Source: Sipunculus nudus (Eukaryota; Annelida; Sipuncula; Golfingiida; Sipunculidae). From it: DNA of 64,000 nucleotides. The translations under genes and the position numbers were made by a program. The stretch's first letter is position 1. Each line of letters opens with the position of its first letter. The DNA lies in NCBI GenBank assembly GCA_026874595.1, contig CM049322.1, forward strand, positions 30,629,340 to 30,693,339, given 5' to 3'. Below are positions 45,149 through 57,351 of the stretch, piece after piece. Below the pieces are notes generated by a model. It made no database searches and had not been told where the DNA came from. It saw nothing but the letters and a program-made list of their open reading frames with translations.

Positions 45149-46337
45149 ATGACAGACGCCAAGATTTCGGAATTAGAGGAACGTCTTAAGGCTATGGAGG
45201 CCAGTAGAGCCCCACAGAGCCGGGTATTATATACTTACCGGAAGGTGAGCAAGTTCGGAGGTGATAGTGATGAATTAGAGGATTGGATTACTGAGGCTCG
45301 TGCTGCAATCCAGGCACAAGGATTGGACGATGATACTGCAGTGAATTTTCTTCTTGCAAATTTGGAAGGCTCGGCAAGGAGAGAAGGCAAATTTGTGCCA
45401 GAGGAGAAACGTCAAAAGGCGGAACAGATATTCACAATACTGGAAGAAGCGTTTGGAGAGAAAATGTCTGCGTCACAGATACTTGACATATTCTACCACC
45501 GAGAACAACGCCCAAGAGAGAGCCTGCGTGATTTCTCACGTGCGCTATGATGCATTATAGATCGGGCCATAAAGAAAGACAGAGACTGTGTTGCTAATAA
45601 AGATAAGACGCTCAGGGATAAATTCGCCGAGCATGTACGAGATTCAGACCTTCCAGGAATTACGTGATGAGGCCATTCGGCGTACTGAGGAAGGCACTTC
45701 ACCCACGTATACACAAGAAATGAAAGTTGCCTGTAGTTGCTCTCAGGAACAAAGGTGAAGCGACCCCACAGAGGAGCGGCTTGCTAAGATTGTCGAAGAG
45801 CAAGCACGCCTCATGAATATTGTTGCTAAGCAGCAACAGATTCAAGAACAGCTACTAAGTCAACAGCAGGAATTAATGGAGATGTTGACTAAGAAACCGG
45901 AGAAACATTTTAGTAGCCCAAGGGATTACGACGAGCCTGCACACGTAATGGGGAAACCTAGAATAGAAACTAAGGGTAAACAGGCATATGGCAGAAAACC
46001 ACCAAAGAGGACCCCCCTGGAGAGCATTCAATGTTATAGTTGTCACCAATATGGGCATGTTGCTAGGGAATGTCCTTTTCGTTTCACAGGATTTCCTCCA
46101 TCGAGTTATGGCTACAATGCTCCCAACACGCTGCAACCACTTTCGATTAGCCCCTCATATCCGTCAAGTTATGCAATGTCCCCACCCTGTTCTGGGATGC
46201 CACAAGGTCCCTTACAAGGATATACCCAGGGCACACCTCAGTTGAATGTAAATTGGCCCCTTTGGGGTCAACCCTGCCTGTCCACCACCAGGAGGAAACA
46301 CAAATATTGGGAAAGAGCACCACCCAGAGATTTCTAA
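45149..46337 (+). pseudogene. gag: gag (capsid/nucleocapsid) of the gypsy element, broken
   Basis: Starts at ATG 45149 (MTDAKISELEERL), because the longer upstream frame opens at a TTG and is unlike gag. A capsid-like helical region follows ('KFGGDSDELEDWITEA...'). The in-frame TGA at 45548-45550 interrupts a frame that continues to about 45650. Frameshifts near 45650 and 45760 lead to the frame from 45813, which has a Gln-rich coiled segment and one zinc knuckle of form C-X2-C-X4-H-X4-C (CYSCHQYGHVAREC, nt ~46032-46073). A further shift near 46275 would connect it to the protease frame. Gag would form the particle and bind element RNA; this copy cannot make it whole. Confidence 0.85.
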
Positions 46338-46374
46338 GGTAGAGGCTCAATCAGACGGACTTGCAAAACAGATC

Positions 46375-47391
46375 ATGGAGAAGACCATAGGAAACAGGCC
46401 AGAAGTTACAATTAAGATGGCAGGTGTTTCGGTTAAGTGTCTTGTTGATTCTGGATCTCAGGTTTCTACTGTGAGCGAGAGTTTCTTTGAGGACCATTTA
46501 AAACACTTAAGCGGTATAGGTCAAGTAGGACCAGTGGATTGGTTGAGCTTAAAGGCGGCGAATGGTTTAGAGGTTCCTTACACTGGGCTGATAGTCACAG
46601 ATGTTGAAGTCGACGGCGAAAGTGTCAAAGGCGTTGGAATATTGGTCGTCAAGGACACACCACATACGAAGGAGAAACGCACTGCCTTGCCTGGGGTGCT
46701 TGGAACAAACATAATGAATAAACTCATTAACTTCAAGGTCAATATGGATGTGAATCAGGACAGAGTTGATGTCGAACATCCTCCAAAGTCTGGTTTTGTT
46801 CGTATCGTGGGGATCAACGAGATTAAAATCCCACCAGAATCTGTACCGGAAGTTAAGGTGAGGAGTCCCCTAGGGAGTAGAAGATCGTTAGTTGAGCCTT
46901 TGGAGACACCACTTCCGGGTACTGTACAAGTCCCATATACATGTGTTGATGCCAGCAAAGGGTTTTTTACCCTGCCGTTGAGCAATTTTGGTCAAAGTAC
47001 TGTAAAACTAAGGCCTGGTACTCGGATTGGACGGTTGGAAGAACCAATAGACGTGAAGGAGTTACCTCAGGTTAAAGTAGAGTTGCAAGCCAATGAAATT
47101 TTGATATCTACACATTCTTGTGAATCTGAACATGGAGAAAATCTGCCGGAGGGATTAGAACTTCCACAAGTCGAGAAAAGGGAAACATCACGGAAATTTA
47201 AGGAACTCGTAACAGAATATAGAGGTGTATTTGTGGAAGATACAGAGATACTAGGGCGGACCACAGTTGTGCAACATCCTATAAAGACTACGGATGAGAT
47301 ACCTATAGTGCAAGCATACAGGAGGATACCCCCTCATTTATGGGAGGAAGTCAAAGAACACTTGAGAGAGTTGAGTCAGAAACGCATCATT
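46375..47391 (+). pseudogene. pol: pol: aspartic protease and start of reverse transcriptase
   Basis: Residues 23-33 (LVDSGSQVSTV) hold the retropepsin catalytic D-S-G (Asp25), and 'GVLGTNIMNKL' further on is the expected second protease motif. A linker follows, and the last ~60 residues (HPIKTTDEIPIVQAYRRIPP) are the N-terminal edge of a gypsy reverse transcriptase. The frame is open upstream of the ATG as well ('...GKEHHPEISKVEA'), which suggests fusion to gag. It ends at TGA 47392-47394, after which the same frame resumes, so this is a nonsense mutation inside pol. Confidence 0.9.
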
Positions 47392-47394
47392 TGA

Positions 47395-48588
47395 GAAAGT
47401 TGCTCTCCATATGCATCACCAATTGTATTGGTACGTTAGAAAAACGGACGAATGAGAATCTGTGTGGATTACAGGTTACTAAACCGAAAGATTCCAAGGG
47501 ATGCCACACCTCTCCCAAGGATTAACGAATTCCTGCAGGCACTAGCAAACTCACGACTTTTCACAACCATAGACCTCGCGGCTGCTTACAACCAGATAGA
47601 GGTGCTAGAGGAGGACCGCCACAAAACGGCATTTACAACGCCTTTTGAGTTGATGGAGTATAACAGAATGCCGTTTGGTTTGTCAAACGCTCCAGCCACT
47701 TTTATGAAGCTAATGAATACGGTTTTCAGAGACGATATTCTCCAAACGGTTCTCATCTATTTAGATGACATAATCATTTTCAGTCGTACAGAGGACGAAC
47801 ACCTTGATCGCTTGAGAAATGTCTTTGCCAAACTTGAGAAATATGGGCTAAAATTACAAACAGACAAGTGTACCTTTATGAAGGAAAAAGTCCATTTTTT
47901 GGGAAATGTTTCCAAAGAAGGGGTCAGTACAGATCCTGAAAAGATGAGGGCGGTGTCAGACTGGGTCAGGCCAAAAACGCTTCAGGAGCTTCGCCGTTTT
48001 TTTGGATTTGTGATGTATTACGCCGGCTTTGTGAAAAACTTTGCTCACAAGGCTGACCCCTTGCATAAGCTAGTTGCGGCAGCAATAGACAGGAGTAAAT
48101 CACGGCGTCAGAACCGGAAGACAAACATAGAGGAATTATGGCAAGAGAAACATGAACAAGCTTTCAAAGACATTAAGGAGAGTCTTACCTCTGCCCCACT
48201 ATTAGCTTACCCGGATTTTACAAAACGGTTCATACTAGAAGTTGATGCATCGCATCAAGGATTAGGAGCCATACTAAGCCAGGAGCAGCATGATGGACGC
48301 AAAGTAGTTGCATATGCTAGCCGTGGACTCAGGAAGGCAGAACTAAACATGGAAAACTATAGCACCAGAAAGTTAGAGCTGTTGGCGCTCAAATGGGGCA
48401 TTGAAAAATTTGCTGATTACTTGCAAGGAGCTCACTTCGAGGTCTGGACGGACAACAATCCATTGGTCTACCTCCAGCAGAAAAGTAGACTTACCGCCGT
48501 AGAGTAGAGGTGGGTGTCAGCCCTAGCTGCTTTTGACTTTACTATAAGATATAGAGCAGGAAAAACAAACCGACATACAGATGCTCTT
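47395..48588 (+). pseudogene. pol: pol: reverse transcriptase and RNase H
   Basis: Same frame as the protease. TAG at 47437-47439 interrupts the start. From ATG 47452 the RT motifs are intact: FTTIDLAAAYNQ (Asp41, motif A), MPFGLSNAPATF (motif B) and VLIYLDDIIIFS with YLDD at residues 103-106. RNase H follows with DASHQGLGAIL (Asp265), Glu309 in 'TRKLELLAL' and Asp334 in 'VWTDNNPLVYL'. TAG at 48505-48507 cuts off its last strand-helix ('RWVSALAAFDFTIRYRAGK'), which is still readable downstream until TAA 48589. Active-site residues are all present, so the damage is only premature stops. Confidence 0.93.
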
Positions 48589-48591
48589 TAA

Positions 48592-50336
48592 GGTCAGGAG
48601 GAGAGACCGTGGGATGTCCATGTAGACACAGGAACAGAGACTTGTGCAATTCTCTGTCAGACAACAGCTCTCTCGCCCGAAATTTTAAGCTCAGGTATAC
48701 AACAAATGGAGATAACAGGGGTAATGGATGAGGCTACTCCATGGCCGAACTACAATAAAATTGACCTGAGTCAACTCCAGGACAATGACCCGGATATTGG
48801 TCTTGTAAAGAAAATGTGGATGAAGAAACAGAAGATAGCCCCTAACCAGAGAAAGAAGTTTACCCGGAATCAGCAAGCTTTACTTAAGCCGTCGGACAGG
48901 TTAGAGGAGAATAATGGAATCCTCTACAGAAGAGTGAGAGATCCCCGTGCGGGCGAACTAAGGCAGATAGTATTGCCAGAAATCGTCAAGGAAGAAGTCA
49001 TGAATGGTCTCCATGACCAACATGGCCATAAGGGCCGAGACCGTACGGAAATCTTAATTAGATCGAGATGCTACTGGCCAAGTTTGCACAAGGATGTTGT
49101 ACAGCACGTGCAGAGGTGCAACAGATGTGCCATTTCTAAGCAACAGAGGGTTAGAACACCTTTGGGAAAGCTGCTAGCCAGCCAGCCATAAGAAGTTGTC
49201 GCCATCGATTACACGCAGATGGAGAAGTCTGGTGAAGGCAAGGAGAACATTTTGGTCTTGACTGACGTCTTCACAAAATGGACAGTGACGGTGATCACTA
49301 GTGACCAGAAAGCCTCGACTGTAGCAAAAGTACTCGTTAGGGAGTGGTTTAGAAAATTCGGTCCACCCTTAAGAGTTCACTCGGACCAGGGCCGTGATTT
49401 TGAGGCCAAAATTGTGCAAGAGTTATGTAAGTGTTATGGGGTTAAGAGGTCACATTCCACACCCTACCATCCTCAAGGAAACGCCCAAGTTGAGCGTTTC
49501 AACCGATCTCTGCATGACTTGCTGAGGACACTTACACCGGATTAAAAGAAGCATTGGCAAGAATACTTAGGACACGTTACGTTTGCATATAACACGACCC
49601 GCATGCGAGCACGGGGTACACACCGTATTTTCTGCTCTATGGAAGAGAGGCACACTTGCCCATAGATATAAAGTTAGGGATCAGTACTCCCGAACCACCG
49701 GATGATATGCACGATTGGGTAGTAAACCACATGGAGAAAATGAAGGTGGCCTATAAGCATGTGCAACAAAGACTCCAAGTGGCAGCGGCAACGCGCAAGG
49801 AGATGTATGATCGAAGGGCTAGACCAGCCCCACTTGAAGTGGGAACTCTAGTACTGAGACGTCGCCATGGCATCCAGGGTCTTAAAAAAATTCAAGATGC
49901 CTATTGTCCTGAGCCATACAAAGTTCTGCAAAGAAGAGGGCTTCAGGATGTGTATCAGATAGCCCCTGTAGATGGATTAGGAAATCCAACATGGGTGAAT
50001 CGTGCAGATCTAAAGAAATGCCTTTTTCCTGTTGATGAGAATAAGGAAATCCAACCGGAACCTAACATATTGAATTCTGAGAGGACAGCTGAGTCATCAG
50101 ATGAGTCAGACCTAGAGGATTTCCATATAGAGATTGGACCAACTTGTAAACCATTGAGACATGAGAAGGGTCAAGATTATGGAGAGAGTCATTCCGAAAT
50201 AGTCCCACGGCGGACCATGCGTCCAAACGCAGGACAGCATTTAAATCCAAACATGGAACTCAAGTCCGTGGCTCATAAAGCTAGGACTAACCAGTTATTC
50301 ATTGAAGAGCTTGACGATATAGAGATTGCCTATTGA
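48592..50336 (+). pseudogene. pol: pol: integrase, broken
   Basis: Same frame as RT. The piece from 48706 has the HHCC zinc finger (His103, His108, Cys138, Cys141 of that piece: 'GLHDQHGHKG', 'CNRC'). TAA at 49189-49191 follows, just before the first catalytic Asp (AIDYTQMEK, codon 49207-49209). The piece from 49219 has the second Asp (HSDQGRDF, residue 56) and Glu (VERFNRSL, residue 92), the normal D35E spacing. TAA at 49543-49545 and a one-base deletion near 49600 shift the frame to the C-terminal part (49656-50336), with 'KEMYDRRARP', a basic SH3-like DNA-binding segment and an acidic tail. Confidence 0.92.
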
Positions 50337-50580
50337 TATTTTGTATAGTGGATAGCTTGTTCAGGAACAAGGGTATTAAGATTAGCAGTTGGTTCATTGT
50401 AATCATAGTCATTTGTTTTGTTTTGGTTAATCCTGCGGGGTTTAGCTTAGTAGTCCTGAAGTCAGACTGCTATTCGTTCTTGTTGTTGATCTCATTGCTG
50501 ACTGCAGTCTGTTGGGTTCCATTCCCAAGTTTTGCAGATGTTGTACATTCCAGAATGTACAAGGAATTAAGTTAGGTTTT
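50337..50580 (+). other. short 3' untranslated part of the retrotransposon
   Basis: No env-like or other frame with signal peptide plus transmembrane pattern. A hydrophobic stretch in the 80-codon frame at 50333-50575 opens just before the pol stop, but it has no Cys pattern or cleavage motif and is taken as chance. Confidence 0.5.
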
Positions 50581-50595
50581 AGGGGGGGGGGAGGA
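50581..50595 (+). promoter_or_regulatory. polypurine tract
   Basis: AGGGGGGGGGGAGGA sits immediately before the 3' LTR TG, as needed for plus-strand DNA priming. Confidence 0.92.
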
Positions 50596-52034
50596 TGTAG
50601 CAGTATGACATTTCGTCGTAGCGCTAAGCTAATGTACAAGCGCGGTCATTTTTAAGGGGTTTATTTACGGCCAGAATTCATGGAGTTCTTACGGTATTCC
50701 TTATAAGGAAAAAAGCTGATCCGGGTCTCGCTGCATGAAAACAGGTCTCGCTGTGACGCTGTAGGTTCATGTGAATTTGACGCAAGATAAGAGGAGATAA
50801 CTTCTGGTTCGTAGTTCCCAAGTCAAATTAACGTTTACTCTTTCGTTTCATGTTACGTTCATCACGTGTCAATTCTCAGTTCTTTCTTACTGCTCGACGG
50901 AATGTTGACCAGAGCACATACGTCCCATAATTTATTAAATGGAATGTTCCCATCTGGCTTATTTTGTAATCCATAAAATCCGCGGGTTTTCTGTATGCTT
51001 TCATGTGCATAATACTACAGAAGTTGTAAGTAATTGCCTTAATTTATGTGCTTGTTTTTGATAGCATTCAAGTAAGTTGTGGTTTAGCGAATTTTCTAAT
51101 ATTCCGTGTTCTGTTGACCCAGGCTTGTGCCGTCATGGGTAAATGTGCTTGGCCGTCAGCTGGGCCTCTGTGGACTGCTGTGTCGAGAAGCAGTTAGACC
51201 TTTCATGGTGTTGTTTCTGTACCTTGTGGTTACAAGCTGGGCATCTTATTGACGAGATCAACATAGACCAGTTGTGTCTTCATTCCGGTGTTGATGCTCT
51301 TGCCTGTCATGTAGTACTGGATTCATGCTACATGGTTTTATTTTATTTTCTTGGAGTACCAGTATCATTAATTATATGAAAGAATATGCTGGTGTTTAAA
51401 TATTATCCTGTTAATATGTCTAAATTTATTGTACTTCGTTTCCCTTAGATTGACACTTTATCATATGATAATAGTATTAGAATAGAGATGTGCATAAAGA
51501 TATGAGAAGGCTGTATTAAGGAAATTCAGCTCAGGGATAAGCTACCCAGGATATTTCTCATTATTATAATCTGGATATAATACTGCATGCACATTTGTAT
51601 TTTCTGTGGTCAATCTATCATTTAAATGCACAGTAGGGGGAGACATTTATTGTCTATTATTCCATGTGTAGATTTTGTATTTTTATATGGTACCTTGACT
51701 GTTAAATATAGATGTAATGAAACAATAATATGACAGTCATCATATCTCACACTGTTCATTAGCTCTACCTTTATTTAATACCGGTATATTATTTTTATGT
51801 TTTCACAGTGCCATTCCAGCCACGGTGTCGGTCACCTTTAACCTTTTAACTTTAATTTTTACTTGGTCTATAATCTGCACTTTCAACCTTTATACTTGAC
51901 CTTGACCTTGTGCTTCTGCACTTGATGTATGTTATACCAGTGAGCTGTATTCACCCAGGACTAATAAACAAGTATGACACTCAACACTGCTGTACTTCAT
52001 CTTTATGTACTACGAACCACCTAGCACGGCTACA
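50596..52034 (+). repeat. 3' LTR (1439 bp)
   Basis: TGTAGCAGTATGACA to CTAGCACGGCTACA. The 7-bp length difference from the 5' LTR is explained by a ~10-bp insertion ('TGAGCTGTATT' near 51940) and two small deletions. AATAAA lies at 51963-51968. Confidence 0.95.
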
Positions 52035-52039
52035 CCATG
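52035..52039. repeat. right target-site duplication CCATG
   Basis: Matches 41712-41716. Confidence 0.92.
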
Positions 52040-52916
52040 TATAGCGAAAAAGGCCTTCGGATGAAGGGTTGATGATACTGATTATAATACAGCCATTTTT
52101 ATGTAATTGGAGTAACAGTCAATTATCAAAAGTTATTTCTAATTCCCAGTTATTGGAAGTTCGTCGAGAGCCTTAGAGCCTAAGAAACTTGTTCAAACAG
52201 GTAACAGGCATCAAACCTAAAACATCAGGTTATACGAGCCCTTTGAGTAATTGGACACCGAAAACTGAAATGCCATGTCACCAACATTCGCAGAATTTAA
52301 GCATTTGTTAAACTCCAGGCACGTAAGGTATTCATCGAATAATCCAAATGACTTTTACTTGGAATAAATTTTTATTCCGACCAGCCACCTATACCACAAG
52401 CGCCGTTTGAGGAAGCAAATAACCTTTATAAGCGTTCTGAGTTAATAAAAGCTATGGTAACGCTCATATTGAAACGTGTCATCTGAGAATACCTACCGAC
52501 GCTGGAAAAAGATGGATGAAGTGGGAAATGAGAAGGACGCAGTTTAAACCAATATAGGATATTCTGAAGATTCAAAATATGTACAAGTCATTAGGATGTA
52601 AAGTTATTTCACTATATTTGTTAAGCTAAACCTAACCAAAGCTGTTCGACGATATTAAGACCTTAAAGGTTAACTTAAAAGAAAATATATTATTTTCATC
52701 AGATATATATTTTTTTTCTTTGATATATCAATACGGAGGTGTGACGGATCCACGATCATGTCTCTGTATACAGTCTAAGTTGTCATTTACAATGGGCCAA
52801 ACGTTTCGTAATAACTCAACAGATTGCAATACTATACAAATTATCGACTACGGTTATTTCAGTAGATATTAGGTATAGTACATTAATATCTCTATGTTTA
52901 TGGCTTATATATGTCC
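52040..52916. other. stretch without recognised gene
   Basis: Resumes the sequence interrupted by the retrotransposon. No exon, RNA gene or known repeat family is seen. Confidence 0.4.
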
Positions 52917-53064
52917 AGGGGCTGATCCAGGATTTAGGAAAAAGGAGGGGGTAACCCAGAAGGACTACTGAAATGCCTATAAAAATATTCCCAGGCCGCA
53001 AAATTTTGTCTGTAACCCTTAAGAAAAAGTTGCGGTGGATAAAAAAAAAAAGGGGGGGGGGGGG
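52917..53064. repeat. 'GATCCAGGATTT' repeat copy ending in A11G13
   Basis: GGGGCTGATCCAGGATTTAGG at about 52918-52938 is related to 20580 and 54873. About 100 bp later comes a run of 11 A then 13 G (53041-53064). These may be the two ends of one short repeat. Confidence 0.5.
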
Positions 53065-53322
53065 TCCTGACTCTTGTCAGAAAGGATATGTTTTCATATA
53101 CATGTACAACATACACAACAAGGCGGTATCTGTAAGTAAAGACATATTACATGAACACCAGTATTTGGATAAAAAAGCAGTGTTAAAGGCGGCTCCCTCG
53201 TACTTGAAATACAGCTGGTCTGAATATCTGATGATTGTATTGTGTCGATATGGCAGACAACCTGAGTATTGGTGACTTGGACATGATGCCCCTGCCGCCG
53301 GGTTTGTTTAGAACTCCACTGA

Positions 53323-53335
<13 letters not shown>

Positions 53336-53367
<32 letters not shown>
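53336..53367. repeat. (TA)n microsatellite
   Basis: Sixteen units ending at the 3' end of the minus-strand SINE-like element. Confidence 0.95.
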
Positions 53368-53370
<3 letters not shown>

Positions 53371-53510
53371 CACGAAGACAAATTGTTCCGGGGAAAGTAT
53401 TGTGCCGATCCGGGATTCGAACCCATGTCCGGCGCACCAAGCGCTTTGCTAGAAAATCAAGCTACACTAGCGAGACAGTTCGGGTCTACTTTCATGTCAC
53501 CCCGTAACAG
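53368..53510 (-). mobile_element. tRNA-derived SINE-like element
   Basis: On the minus strand, GTGTAGCTTG within GCTAGTGTAGCTTGATTTTC (about 53478-53459) fits an A box, and GGGTTCGAATCCCGG (53423-53409) is a near-perfect B box about 40 bases on, in tRNA order. The (TA)n tract lies at its 3' side. A 42-bp piece of its 5' region (CTAGCGAGACAGTTCGG...CACCCCGTAAC on the plus strand) is repeated at 53662-53709. No clean cloverleaf was found, so it is not a working tRNA. Confidence 0.5.
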
Positions 53511-53661
53511 AACCCCTTTTAAGAGCGTTCTGCTACCAGAACAGTACTATCCCAGGAGTCACACATTCGGTGAACTAGTTGGCGGCAATTGCCCAGTTGC
53601 TTCAAACTACCCTAGGCAAAAAAGTTCGCCGTCATTTTTGACAGGCCCCCACTAAAAAATT

Positions 53662-53709
53662 GAGCTTCACTAGCGAGACAGTTCGGTCCGCTTTTATGTC
53701 ACCCCGTAA
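53662..53709 (-). repeat. second copy of the SINE-like 5' segment
   Basis: CTAGCGAGACAGTTCGG followed by 'TCCGCTTTTATGTCACCCCGTAAC', matching 53470-53508 with a few changes, then (CA)n and (TA)n. It suggests a truncated second SINE head or a local duplication. Confidence 0.5.
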
Positions 53710-54642
53710 CACACACACACACACACATATATATATGTAAGTCATTGACAGTTCGAATGTATAACTAGGCGATTATATATATGTATATGTGTGTGTGAGG
53801 GTGTGGGTGTTTAAAACCAGACTTGGGGCCGTACCTCGCAATTTCAGGGTTTCTCTTTTGAACACGCTCTCCTTATGTGTTTCTCAGTCATTTCTGTTCG
53901 CCGTGGTTTGTCATGTGGTCCATGTTTACACACAGAGGACATTACAACGTATAAAACAGGCTCACAGGAGATAATATATGCAAGTGCGAAAATGGTTTTT
54001 GATGAGGAACCTTTGTTCAGTATGAATGAACTAATAGCGTGAGGTACTGCACATATGTTTTCCCATATTTATGTACTTAAAGCGTAATCAAAAAGACCAT
54101 GGGGACTCATTACCCTTAAGTTTAATCATATGTATACCCATCTTCTATGGTGCATACTTGTACCTGCCTTTACCTCTCACATTACAGTTGATGGATTTTC
54201 ATTCAAATACAACTGAAGAAACCAAAGTGAACAACATGAACATACTATCTGATAAATCCAAATCATATTTCAATTTATAAAACTGATATCTAAAACAAGG
54301 ACGGATATGTTCTAGGAAAGGGACTTATACAGGCTGCAGAATTACCCCATACATTAAGTGTTTTTAATGTGTCACTGTTTTTAATGTGTCATATTATATC
54401 ATAATATTAACTTTACCTATTTTTTGGACTTTCCTAATCCCCCTACTCATTTTAATAACGATTGAAAAATATAAGAGTAGAAGACAGGAGCGCGATCTCA
54501 TTTGTGCACGTAGCGAGGTCTGCTCACACATGGAAATTCATTTAATACAGTTCAGAAAATACATTTGCTAAATTGGCGACTAAATACATTTAACTTGTAT
54601 GAAACGAGCTGGAATTTTAACCGGCGTATTTTACGTCGAGAA

Positions 54643-54645
<3 letters not shown>

Positions 54646-54689
<44 letters not shown>
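54646..54689. repeat. (GA)22 microsatellite
   Basis: Twenty-two perfect GA units. Confidence 0.95.
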
Positions 54690-54691
<2 letters not shown>

Positions 54692-55209
54692 CGACTTCCT
54701 GCGTTAGGTTACTACACTTTGCATGGTTTTCAAAATATAGATCTAGGTACATGAAGTGGTTCTTATTGTAACATTTCGGCAAAATGATTAACCGCTATAA
54801 TAAATATTTTTAGCAGACCCTCTAATATTATAATTTATCAGCTGTCCCAAATGATTCGGATACACAGTGCCGCGTCCAGGATTTGAGGAGGGATTACCAA
54901 TAACTAAAGTTTGATTTGTTTTTCAGTATGGGTGGGGATTTCATATTACTTTTTATGGCTGTATGTGACCGAGTTGCGACTTAATATAGACTAGTATGTG
55001 ACTGAATGTATACATCGGTCTATAACTGCGGATGTATTTTGTGTGAAATGTCCATTTCAAGGATGTAAAACACTACGGTTAAGTTTTCTTAAATTTTAAG
55101 CAGTCAGCTCTAAATTGTTATTGATATTGGTGAAGAAAGAAGACTGTTCACTTTGCCCAAAGAGACGACTATTATAATGGTACTCTGAGTATCGAAGTTG
55201 CGACTCGCT

Positions 55210-55231
55210 GGGGGGGGGGGGGGGGGGGGGG
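55210..55231. repeat. poly-G run (22)
   Basis: Longest homopolymer in the window, followed by AGGAGG. Confidence 0.9.
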
Positions 55232-57351
55232 AGGAGGTAATGAGAGTTGAAAAAATGTTTATATCGTTAAATAGAAGATGGTGTATGATTGTGCAAATAC
55301 GACATTACAGGCCTGTAAAGGAACTTTAAAGCTTATTTCTCATTGACAATTTGGATATTTTTTTAACCTGTTTAGCCACTTATGTTTCCTTCTCTACATG
55401 TATTGTAAAACGTTGGTAAGTTTAAATTCTGGAAGTCCTATTACTGTTACTGCAGACAGGAAATGGAATATATATTACATTTATCAAAATCATCATTGTT
55501 ATAATGCAGCCGAATAATTGGCACAGAGACAAACTACAGGCATGTAAAGTTAAATTTTGTACAGCAAGAGTGCATGATAATGAAATTCGAACACAAAAGG
55601 ATAATATTTTTGAAGGTAAGGCATTATTACTAGATCACATCACTTAAACACCAGACTTGCATGGGTGCAATTTGGTGGGGATTGTTTTCCATCAGAGGTA
55701 TATATTATACTATATTTTATTATATTATATTATATAATATAGCAAACATTTTCGAAATTAAGAATGTGACGCTACTCAGAAATTAAATAAATAATGCAAT
55801 TTTGATTGATTAAAATGAGAACGTTTGGTTAATATGAGGTTAAGTAATATCTTAAATAGTTATATATAGGGTTGAGTTAAAATTTTATAGCCACATTGCT
55901 TCATGTAAAGATGAAAGAGACCGAAATTGTTAAATGACTGGCACAACATTTTCTGGAAGTTTTGATAAATTATCGTGCCTGTTAGAAGGAAAGACATTTA
56001 ACGTCTATGTTATCCGATTGCTACGTTATATTTATTGCTTTTCAGTTTTAACAATAAAAAACACTTCAGAGATATTTGATCAGTGAAAATAATAATGAAC
56101 TATCAGACAACTCGTGCGATTACACTATTTTGATTTAATTTCAATATGTATCCAAAGGTATATGCTTTGATCTGCAAATCTACCAAAATAAACCAAATGA
56201 GATGGATAATTCCATCCCTTATTCAAAGATGTGCATGTATACATTATATGGTGACAGATAGAATAAACAATGATCATTCAAGGAGGTTAGAATTGAATAA
56301 ACGACAAGAACGGAATATCAGCTTCAGATGTGGTACTAGGATTGCATGTTAAACGTGTCTTTGTTTGACGGCTGAGCATCAAGGTCAAAGAATATGTGTA
56401 TCCGTTAAGATGTTTCCATGTTTAATGTTATGTCATTTTTAAGACTTCACAAATGTGTCCCTTATTTATCTAGGTAGGAATTTATACAACAATGTACACC
56501 TTACAGTAATTATTACAAAATTTGCGCATACACGAGAATCTAGTAGCCAGATAATTTGTACAGTGAAACCCGGATTGGGGACACCGGATGTCATTAACGG
56601 ATAGTCATCGGTTACGACCAAACATGTATTAATTCTTAGATGTACCATACTGTTCTACAAACTTTCTCCCAGACAAGTCATGCACTCTCAGAATCTTTGA
56701 ACAGGAACATTTTTAGGGCTATGCCAAACTTTATATTCAGTTTGAGTTTGAAATTTTATAAGTGGACAGTAACAGTGAATTATGACACATAATGCTGTTT
56801 GAAGTTGATCAATAATTGCAACAGCTGAGTAAACATTGCACTGGGCAAGGAGGACCTCACCCATACCTTAACTCAGAGTACCAAATAACTGGGCGAATTC
56901 TAGGCGAAACTGGGCGAAAGGAAGTCTAATGACAGTCAGATCAAAGTGTGCTTATCAGTCAAATATGAATGGCTACTGAGTGGTGCATCCACTGCTGCCT
57001 ATAAACCATCACCAGAACCGCCAGTCCCGGCTGAGGTCTGACCCGATCATGTGCTGGCAGTTAAAAGTAGTTTGATAGGTATGCATGTATCCCATCCAAA
57101 GCCTTGAGTCAAGAAGTCTATTATTATAATTATGCAATCAAACAGTAATATACCTCTGACCTTTCTTCATTTGTTTGGTCATTATCATTAATAGTTGAAA
57201 AATACATATTTCATGATTAACGGTTTTTGATAAACGGTTATTTTGATTGCTAATTCATAATGAATAAAACTCCGAAAGTTTGAATACGAAGACGCATCAG
57301 CTGGGAAAATTGTGAAGTGCCCACATTAGCATGGGAAAAGACCAAGGGGCC

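Larger units (their letters stand above)
41712..52039 (+). mobile_element. Ty3/gypsy LTR retrotransposon, structurally complete but coding-defective
   Basis: Ordered parts: CCATG (41712-41716), 5' LTR, primer-binding site, long leader, gag, protease, reverse transcriptase, RNase H, integrase, polypurine tract, 3' LTR and CCATG (52035-52039). The gene order PR-RT-RH-IN and the 5-bp target duplication are those of Ty3/gypsy. No env-like frame lies between integrase and the polypurine tract. LTR to LTR it is 10,318 bp. The coding region has seven in-frame stops and several frameshifts, so it cannot make its own enzymes now. gag and pol appear to have been one continuous frame originally. Confidence 0.95.
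53710..57296. other. stretch without gene; simple repeats only
   Basis: Contains (CA)n near 53709-53727, (GA)n at 54646-54689, a third 'GCGTCCAGGATTTGAGG' at about 54871, and a poly-G run of 22 at 55210-55231. The open frames on either strand are short and featureless. No splice-flanked exon seen. Confidence 0.4.

Noticed and set aside
45873-46136. Minus-strand frame over gag, and similar ones over pol (46567, 46755, 47067)
   Set aside because: Antisense shadows of the well-supported retrotransposon frames.
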